Assembly: GCA_013054445.1 (NCBI GenBank)
Contig: JAAMPI010000407.1
Coordinates: 1 to 38,746 of the forward strand
Length of the DNA stretch: 38,746 nucleotides
Source of the DNA: Cudoniella acicularis
Taxonomy: Eukaryota; Ascomycota; Leotiomycetes; Helotiales; Helotiaceae
Reading direction: 5' to 3'
In this document: piece after piece, positions 30,852-38,746 of the stretch
How the letters are laid out: every line of letters starts with the position of its first letter
Numbering within the stretch: position 1 is the stretch's first letter
Translations under genes and position numbers: made by a program
Notes under the pieces: generated by a model
What the model was told of the DNA's origin: nothing
Seen by the model: the letters and a program-made list of their open reading frames with translations, nothing else
Databases searched by the model: none

Positions 30852-32650
30852 TGTTCCTGTCGTCAAGCCCACTGAGCGAATACTGCTGCCACATCAAAAT
30901 CATCAAGCGCGGGTCCCTGGTGGTGCGGTGACGACACGGAGGATATGGAATGGGGTCGAGGGGGACGATGGGTTTTGAATCAGGGGATCCGGTCGAAGAT
31001 CACAGCCGTGTTGCATGTCAAGAATCTCCGTTGTTCATCAGAGAGATGGGTTTCGATGCGCCGCTGGAGAGCGTCGGTTTTGCGTTGGGCCCATGACAGT
31101 GCAATGGTCGAACCATGAAGACAAGAGGGCTTGGCCACGCTGAAAACACTTGATTGCTTTATGGCTAATCTATGCCAGTGTGATAGGTTGCATGGGGGAT
31201 CAATCTGGCTAAAAGCAGATCCCTAGCAAGAACTGAGTCTAGAGGGTTACCAGCAATCCGCGTCTCTACATGATGTGACGCTTCCGGAGCACACCTGAAT
31301 TGAAGCTGGGGGGCAGCTGGGGGAGACCAGGGCCGAGTGGATCGTTCCCCTCAACTCGCGGTGTCCTCCCCGGCCCCTCCCCCATAGCAGCAATAGTCGC
31401 TACCAGAGTTTGACGGGCAGCCAGGGAAGTGAGAGGATGGAGGCCGGGATGATATTTGCGTCGGCCACCAGTTACAGCGCGGCTGTTAATTGCAGGCGAC
31501 AGGGGTATCTTCACGTGCACACGGCACTACACTCGCAGCAGGCGAGGCAGGCGAGGCAGGCAAGCCACCTGGAAGACGGGCAATGTTGAACGCAGGAAAA
31601 TCGAGCCTGCACAGCCAAGCCCAGCCGAGGGCTCAGAGCTCCAGGGCTTCACCGGAGCTTGGCAGCGGTGGCAGGACGCTGAGCTCTGCTGGTGACAGCA
31701 TGAAAACGGCCTTTCAGGGCTTCCAAGGCCCGTAGACACACTAGACACACTAGACACCCCCTCGAGCTCCGGACGCTCTCATGTCGCAGTTCCCCAGCCG
31801 GCAGTGGGACTCTCCCATCTCAGCGCAGGCAGATGAAAAAGGGTGCTCCTCCGCCGTCCGAGTCGCGCAACTCGCGGTCGCTGTCTGCTGAACGCTTCGC
31901 TAACTCGCCCTCTTTTGGATGTCTTCAGCGGGCGCCCACCACTTGCCGTCGCATTGTCACTCGCTGCCGCTGTCACTCTTTCGTGTGTACCGTGCTGGCA
32001 TGGCCTCCGCTGCCGTGGCTGAGGACTCCTGAAGTGAGAGGTGAGAATGCTCAGAGCTCATCATGCGCAGAAGCCATCGCGAGACCGCTGCGGACGCTGG
32101 TTGGCCGGTTGACGACGATTTCGGGTTAGCGCCACTGTTATGCGTGCCTAGCGCTTAACATCGCCCATGAACGACAGCCAGTCTGCCAGGCTTCTTCCCC
32201 CTCTCCAGAACGTCGCTCGGAGATCGATACCGACGTCCCGGAACATCAACCACCCAGCACCGAATCGTACGAGCCCCTCGACCCCTCGACCTCCTCCGCA
32301 TTTCCAGCGCGCCCAGCGCGCTCCCACTATCTCTCAGCGACCTCACCAACCTCTGCGGATGAACCTTGAGCCATTCCGAGCTCTGGCTGGCTGGGTCCAC
32401 TCGCGGGTCTAAGGCTATGTGCGCGAGAAACACCGCTCATTCTGGCACATTATGGCATGTTATGCGATGCGGAGGGGAAAAACCTCACTTGACAGACGGC
32501 CGCTACGGGCACCGCACGGACGACCAATCAAGGGGGGAGGAAAGGGGGAGCGATGCGGTGAAGGTGTGGGTGAGGTTTGGTTAGGGTTCAACTGCCATGC
32601 CTGCCTTTCCCCTGCACACCTACACTCGGCGACCACACTACCGTAATAGG
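30852..32650. other. GC-rich gene-free region
   Basis: Upstream of the transcription factor. Several overlapping frames of 60-98 codons on both strands reflect GC-rich, stop-poor sequence rather than genes: none has a motif or good splice partner. Small direct repeats occur at 31540..31565 (GGCGAGGCA-type) and 31734..31757 (AGACACACT-type). Likely a long promoter/leader region. Confidence 0.5.
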
Positions 32651-34000
32651 AGTTGCAGTCAAAAGAGAGTTGGCGGGAGCTGGACCTGCTGCAGCACTGG
32701 TCAGCGGGGCGTCTTCGATTCTTCTTCATCTTAGGGTCCACATCCACTGTCATCCACCTTCATATGCACGTCGTAATCCGATCCAAGAACAGTTGTCCTC
32801 GCTATTCGTTCCTGCGTCTTTTGACACACTTTGGCTTTTGTTCTCGAAGCCGCCCCACGTCAGCCTTACCCGGCAAACTCGCTCCCACAGGCCCACACGT
32901 TCAGGAGTGTCAGCTCTCAAGGCCTCTCGACCACGTGTAGATCGGGTTTGGAGCTTCCATGGTGTTTCTGATGTTTCTAGAGCGCATGTTTTGCATCTTG
33001 GCAGTTGAAACACTCCCAGGGTTTGTGCCAAAGAGCATCCGCTTTTGCCTTGATGGCTGTTGCAGAGCGCCTGACTTGGTAATTCCACCCGACGGTTGTT
33101 CGTCTGACAATGCTCCGTAGCCTCCGAGCCCCAGACTGCTCCGGAAGGCTACCGAAGAGTGCAATCCTCCTGCTTGTTCGCAGGCAATAGTCCATAGGGC
33201 CAGCGCTCAGCCGGTTGTCGTTTCAAGTCAAGTACCGCCTTGCTGTCAAAGAGCCAGGTTGAGCGTGGCAGCTTCAAGATCAATTGGCCTCTTTCAAGCC
33301 ACATTAGCAGCGGATATTTCCGCAAGGAGTTCGTTCAAGCATACAGGGTTCCCAAAGCGGCAGTGTTCCAGAAGGCCAATTCGAATTTGACAACATCGCA
33401 TTTATGAACATCTCGAGTCTGATATACGCATGGTTCCCCTCGGTGCGCCACTCTTATGCCATCGCATTCTGTTGTAATCAATTTTCAGACGCCTCCTTGG
33501 CGACGAACATGGACAGCATGGAGATTGACTACAAGGATAAAACTACTTGTACGAGGCATCCTTCGACCCATTGACTTCGATGATCGGATGAGCATGATTT
33601 ACAAAATCTTCCTCGGAAAGCTCGCCGAGCTGCCACATGGCATTGGGCTTTATTGAAGTGTGCGCCAATGCGAAGGCCGATCACCATGACGCCGGGCCCT
33701 TCTCCAACAGGTTTTGAAGTCGTTCGTTCTAGTTCACAGTCAGGAAAAAGTGATCCTCCCGTCTTGTACAACGTCTCGGATGCACGAATTTGGTCCATGG
33801 TTGCACCAGCCTCAATCCAAGCATGAAATTTTGATAAGACGATGTCTGATCGCATCTTAACCCGATCAATATGATATCAGGGGAGCCTCCAGATCAGCCA
33901 CTAGGTCGGATTTCTCTTCTATCCGGAGACGGATCATCGGGAGAAACTCAATCTTCCCCTTTTCGAGTCAAAACTTCGCATCGCAATGTTTTAAAAGTGT
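32651..34000. other. No supported gene
   Basis: A minus-strand frame near 33195..32977 (WHKPWECFNC-type segment) and another at 33855..33529 are open but short and match nothing I know. They could be decayed coding DNA or chance. Confidence 0.35.
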
Positions 34001-35070
34001 GCCTCGATGTTTGATCTTTGGACTGGTGAGAAGCCTCACTTCAGACGGATTGTTTGATCCTATCACCTGCTGCTTTGCACATATGTTGGGCTATGCAGTT
34101 TCATCATATCGTGTCCTTTTTTATTCAATTTCTTTGCCGCCTTTCGGTTCAAAGGATCATCGCTGTGGGGGTGACTACTATTTTTGTTGTGATTATCTTA
34201 TTCTCGGCGTTACTTTTGATTTTATTACTCACCGAAGCCTCGTCAACCGCCGGTTGGTTGGAATTTTGAGGTAGCCGAGAGGCGTTGTTGATACGAATGA
34301 ATGTCTTGGCAAATGATGAAGAAACTATGCCAAGCCGAACAGCTATACTGTTTCGATTGTCATCTCTCCTACGTTGCTCACTTTTCAGGTTCTGAACTTC
34401 TGCCTATTTCGTATTCTTTTCAAAGGATGGCCTATGACGAATCAAGTTGTCGTACATCCTCGTTACAGGCCACTGTGCCGCTGATTTTTCTTGAAGCGAG
34501 TTTTGTTGCGGCTCTGCGTTGGCTGTATTCATCAGCTCTCTGCCCCCTTTCATCGTTTTTTTCTTGGCATTTAAGCTCGCCTCTTCCTCTCTACTACAGC
34601 ATGCTATTCTCGTCCGAATTATGTTTCAATACATCAAGGCAGCTACTCATTTCCATGTATCAGCTTACTCTACGAGTGCAAAAATATGGTCTTCTCCCGA
34701 GAGATCCGGTGTGATTTTCGTGCAGCCTCAAAATTGTAGAGATAAAGGCTCAGGGAGTTTTAGATGCACTAGTAGATTCCCAGAGCAGACTTCGAGAGGC
34801 AGGTATCCTTTTCTGCTACTCTTTCTGTTGTTCGTTCAGTTTCTCTTTTACGCCTCTTGTACATCTTCGCTTCAGCAAGTCGTCAAGTTTTTGCCATGTT
34901 GCTGCTCGTTGCCCTGCAATTCTTTACGCTCTCTCCTTTTTGTTTTGTTCGAGCAATAGAAGAGCCAACGGATTGCCATGTAAGAAGGAACATAAATGAA
35001 TATCCCTAATACCCTGCGCTGATACTTCTTGATGCGCAACCTAATAAGTATTACGCGTACCTACTGTGCG
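34001..35070. other. Pyrimidine-rich stretch, possible long 5' leader
   Basis: The plus strand is strongly T/C-rich (runs of TTTTTC, CTCTCT) with ORFs rich in Ser, Leu and Phe that come from composition. Long pyrimidine-rich stretches are typical of fungal promoters and 5' UTRs, but no downstream plus-strand gene is evident. Confidence 0.35.
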
Positions 35071-37206
35071 CCTTGAGGAAATCACTGTTTTAAAGATGAA
35101 GACTTTTCGCCTTCATCCTCTTTCAAAATCGGAAACAGGGCTCCCGACGCTCTTCTACAGGGACCTCCAAATTCCAAGTGAGCGCGCAAACATAAGCTAG
35201 TCTCTGAGCAGTCGCGGCTCGTTAATTTAGGCTCGAAAGCCGTGATGAAATCCAAGAGAGGTATTTTTGGTGCAGAACATCTACATTTCAACACAATACA
35301 CGTGGCCGCCACATCACATCTCATCACCTCACATATCTGAAGCTGCATCCGCCGAAGAAGTACCGTGCACATTACTTGTATCCTGATGATTTGACAGGTG
35401 AGGGACGTATGTGGGTGAGTAATGAAGCCACGCTGCTGACAGTGCAGAGAGTGTGTGCGTGAGCGGCGGGGTCACGACCAACCAATCAGCGATCCCAAAA
35501 CCACGACACTAAAGAACAGTTAATGTGGTTGTGGCTGCATACTGCTGCAGCTGCCTGCATGTGGAACCACGGCTTTTGGGTGAGCTTAAAATAAAAAATT
35601 CTCCTGAAGACTCTCTTTGAGCTGAGGGGAAAGATGAAACACAGCTACCGCGCGTCCAAAATATGGTACGGTACGGTAGATCGAGCCTCTCCTTACATAC
35701 ACGAAAGTGCAATACGTGCACATGCTGATGCTGAAACACGATGGAAAATCGGACGACATAGGTGGAAGCTGAAACGCCAAAAGGGGAGAGGGGAGATGAA
35801 ACGGATGTGAAGGAGGATATGGGGGGCAGGGGGTGCGCTGCAGCAGTTACTAGATGGAAAGGAAATAATCTCGGTGCGAGCGCGATGTTTGTTACGGATA
35901 GAGAGAGGTGGGGAGGGAAGGGCGAGCCGAGAACCATTTGAAGTGACGTCGACTTTTGGATTTTTTTATGGTTAAGGTTGAGGTTGTGTTTGGGTATAAA
36001 AATTTTTAAGAGTCAAAGTCTGGGAGTTTTTTTGTGCACTTTGTGAGGGCACGTGGAGTGGGTATTTCTTTGCTACTATCTTGTATCTTGTTTCTTTTTG
36101 GTCATAAGGGGAAATAGATTTACATTGTACACGTTTGCGTTTACCAGTTTATTTAGCTTAACCAGGTGACTATAATCGACTTGCTTTTGTCCCGAAAACT
36201 CCATGACTCTGTAATTATGTTTCTAGCACATTGTCAAACAAGTAAGGAGCATGAAACTTAAAAATGACTAGCTAGATGTCTTGTGATACATAGGTAACGT
36301 GGGCTTAGCAAATACTTTTGAAATAGCCACGAGACCAGATTCGTATTTGTGGGACAATGTGATTTGGTTGAGTTTGGTGGTGATTGGCTTGTTGGTTGGT
36401 TAGTTGGTTAGTTTGATGAATTTGTATTGGTGTATGTTTGTGGAGTTGAATGTTTGTAGATAGTGACAAAGTGTACTGGGTGATATAAAAGGTGCGAATG
36501 TCTTTCTGGGTTCCGAGTTTTGGGTTTTAGGAGAGGAAGTAAGCTCTAGGAAATTTGGCAAAAAGATAACTCAGATAGATAAGAGAAGAGACTGTAAGCG
36601 ATGATTATCTTGATTTAAAATTCACTCTTCGCTGTGAAATAGCTATGTCGTTGCCTACCGGTAGTTCGGAGGCTGCTTCGTTTGTCACGTGCCAACTCCT
36701 CCCCCCACAACACTTCAAAGTAGGATAGTAAATATGAGAGTTAGGTTTAATATAGGAGGGAATTTGAGAATTAAAGGAGTTGATGTTTGAATAGTGCCTA
36801 TGTTAGATGGGGTTGGTTTTGAAAATGGTGTTGTTTTGAGAAGTGTCTCTGTCTCTTTTAAGCTAAAGTAGCACAACTTGTCTATTTCAAGTAGGATTTC
36901 AAAGGCGGTAAGAGTATTATTATCACTTTAAATGATATACGTGCAGATAGATTGCTAGAATTTTTAGTGTAGGGGGTATCGCAAAACTTATATACTTCGT
37001 TGACCGAAGCTCGATTTCCTCTACAGCGAGAGCGCAAGAACCACAATAGACCTTAAACCTTTCAATTGAGCCTTGACGCTTACTATTGGGCTACAAAGCG
37101 GGTTGTCAATCACCCATTGTATATTTAGAACTAATAGTCTGTCTTCCCCTTAATGCGCAATCCCCTCCTCAACAGGCAGAAGCCCCATTCTATTCAACTA
37201 CAATAA
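35071..37206. other. No gene seen; promoter-like elements
   Basis: A CCAAT box (ACCAATCAGC at 35481..35490) and purine/pyrimidine-skewed tracts occur, and 36360..36420 has a TTGGTTGGTTAGTTGG simple repeat. No reading frame is convincing. Confidence 0.4.
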
Positions 37207-38012
37207 GATCTTACATTCCAAAATTCCCTCAAGCCTCAAACCAGTCCCTTAACCCAGCTGGAAGAGTCTACAGATGAAGAGACCGGACTTCTTGGTGAGT
37301 TTTGGAGCCATTCCATCCATGAGGAATCAGAATTGACAATTCGTATAAAAGATCCAGGGATGGCAGCTTCTGATGAGGAAACAACTGATCTCCCAGACCA
37401 ACTCCAGAACAACCCGACAAACCAGCAATCATAGTCGACCGCTATTACGGAAGGGGACCAAACAGAAGCTTCCTCTGACAAGCATAAAGAGCTCCAAACT
37501 GAGAATCAGATGTAGACTACTGACGAGCAATCCGAATTGACCGCCCTTCTGGATCCCAGAAGAGATACGAGAGGCACGTCACCAAGAGATGGTTGATCAG
37601 GTGGTTGAGAAGGTTGTTCATGGCCTGCTGAATCTTAGAAAGTTGAAGCTTGGAGATTTCAAGAGTGCGGGTAATGAAGATAGGTGGGATCCCTTCGCTG
37701 GGTGAAGTTTGTGGAGGACCGAGAGAGAGCCCGACCAATGATTTCTTCTTCTCAACAAGGAATCTCAACAGAAGAGTCAGGAGGAGCAAATGGTGAGGAC
37801 GGCCAAGGAAATGCCCAACAAGGTCGTGCTCGTGGAGGACGTAGTACCTCCCTCATCAAGCTGTTACACAAGAAGCGACAGCCAGTTAGCAGATATCTGG
37901 AAAAATTCAGCGCGGTAGTGGCAATCAACGAGGTGGACAAGGCGGTCGTGGTGGATTTGGTCGTAGTGGCAGAGGTCGAGGGGGAAATCGATGTAGGCAG
38001 CAAGCCACATAG
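37207..38012 (+). pseudogene. Decayed ORF ending in an RGG/Gly-rich tail
   Basis: A plus-strand frame opening after TAA 37204..37206 carries acidic, repeat-like segments (LEESTDEETGLLGEFW, EESELTIRIKDPG, TTDEQSELTALLDP). It is interrupted by TAG at 37432..37434 and 37513..37515, each fitting a former CAG. Near 37557 a shifted frame continues (EMVDQVVEKVVHGLLNLRKLK). Further shifts lead to NGEDGQGNAQQGRARGGR and finally to an RGG tail (GNQRGGQGGRGGFGRSGRGRGG) ending at TAG 38010..38012. It reads as a once-continuous charged protein with an RNA-binding-type RGG terminus. Family unknown. Confidence 0.5.
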
Positions 38013-38746
38013 TATTTCCCATCACAAAACATAGATTCTTGTAACTTTACCACTAAGGCTTTTGCAATTTCAGTACAATTATACTTCTTTATTATAATAT
38101 TTTGCAAGTCTCCTGTACATGCTTGGTGACTTGAACCTTCGACTCTTTGGCGGTCCGCAACCCCGCGCCTAAAAGTTATACCCAACACTTGAAAATTATA
38201 AAACAACCACAAGCTTTAAGAACTATCTATTAGTCAAGATTAAACTAAAACTTCGATGAAGGCTCAATTTATGTATTCCAATAATACCTCATGTTTGTGT
38301 GATGCTTAATTTTGGAAGTGTTGGAGTGGAATCCGTAACGCGAACCGCTCTTAGCCGAATGCATATATAGGGGAAACAAGAAAGTCGGCAACAAAATTAA
38401 AAATTAACTTCGTAGACTTAAAAGAACAAAGAAATTGTTCTTTTGTAGATGCCTTCTCAAAGTGATGTTAATGTTACAAACTCGAAGCATACAATTTGCT
38501 GTTCTTGTAAAAAGGATTAGAGAATGAATGCAGTAATTATTCCCCAGGGCATGCTGTTGAATATTGATCAAAACATTCTAGTGTTGTAGAGGTCAACTTC
38601 CGAATTAACATTAATAATGAATCATCCACCGAACGTTCCCACTCTCGCCGTCATCCTTCATCCTTCCACACCTCCCCCATCACAATCACAAACACGCCAC
38701 CACCACCACCCCCTCCTCCAAACATACCCCCAAGAACCAAAAAGAG
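38013..38746. other. No gene seen
   Basis: Mostly AT-rich intergenic DNA. The last ~100 bp turn C-rich (CCACC runs), like the promoter or leader of a gene beyond the right edge. Confidence 0.4.

Noticed and set aside
31266..33195. Many overlapping ORFs of 60-143 codons
   Set aside because: They occur on both strands at once with Pro/Arg/Ser-rich composition, as expected for GC-rich non-coding DNA.
34301..34959. Hydrophobic ORFs of 137 and 146 codons as membrane proteins
   Set aside because: The Leu/Phe/Ser content comes from pyrimidine-rich sequence; the two frames overlap and neither has a believable structure.
38115..38175. tRNA-like segment on the minus strand (GGTTCAAGTC B-box-like)
   Set aside because: No matching A box, acceptor stem or anticodon arm could be folded.

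Overview
The window looks like nuclear DNA of a filamentous ascomycete (Pezizomycotina). Short introns of about 47-140 nt with GTAAGT/GTATGT donors and CTAAC/CTGAC branch sites are common. There is a Zn2Cys6 regulator with a fungal-type layout and a uS5/RPS2 ribosomal gene. AT-rich blocks and C-to-T/G-to-A nonsense changes are what repeat-induced point mutation (RIP) leaves. I cannot name a species.

Layout. 0.9-1.8 kb (-): intact C2H2 zinc-finger gene. 2.7-4.6 kb: gene-free, with palindromes, a diverged direct repeat and an AT-rich block. 4.6-10.0 kb (-): seven-exon gene for a ~1,690-residue protein with an N-terminal Hsp90/sacsin-like GHKL ATPase and a C-terminal NO VEIN (DUF3883) domain; its last residues appear cut off by a 1-nt frameshift. 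10.3-21.7 kb: a graveyard of broken accessory genes: copper P1B-ATPase, dynamin-like GTPase, DUF3723 gene, C2H2 fragment, 3'-5' exonuclease and Myb/SANT-like gene. Among them sits a GC-rich open gene (16.4-18.2 kb) of uncertain function. 21.8-22.8 kb (-): intact kinase-like gene. 23.3-24.2 kb: AT-rich DNA carrying two solo LTRs, each with a perfect 5-bp target-site duplication. 24.8-26.9 kb (-): four-exon Ser/Thr-rich single-pass surface protein. 27.3-28.3 kb (-): RPS2. 29.1-30.9 kb (-): Zn2Cys6 transcription factor. 30.9-37.2 kb: about 6 kb without a convincing gene. 37.2-38.0 kb: decayed RGG-rich ORF.

Interpretation. Conserved genes flank a RIP-scarred accessory island. DUF3723 genes and metal-transport genes are known cargo of fungal Starship elements, so the 10-22 kb island may be a Starship remnant. 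No intact DUF3435 captain is visible, so this stays a hypothesis. The most interesting largely intact gene is the NO VEIN-like ATPase. Its architecture (GHKL ATPase, long middle, C-terminal domain with a conserved I-E-V-K strand) resembles multidomain ATPases seen in conflict systems.

Splice sites were derived by eye. The exon sums of the multi-exon genes are all divisible by three.
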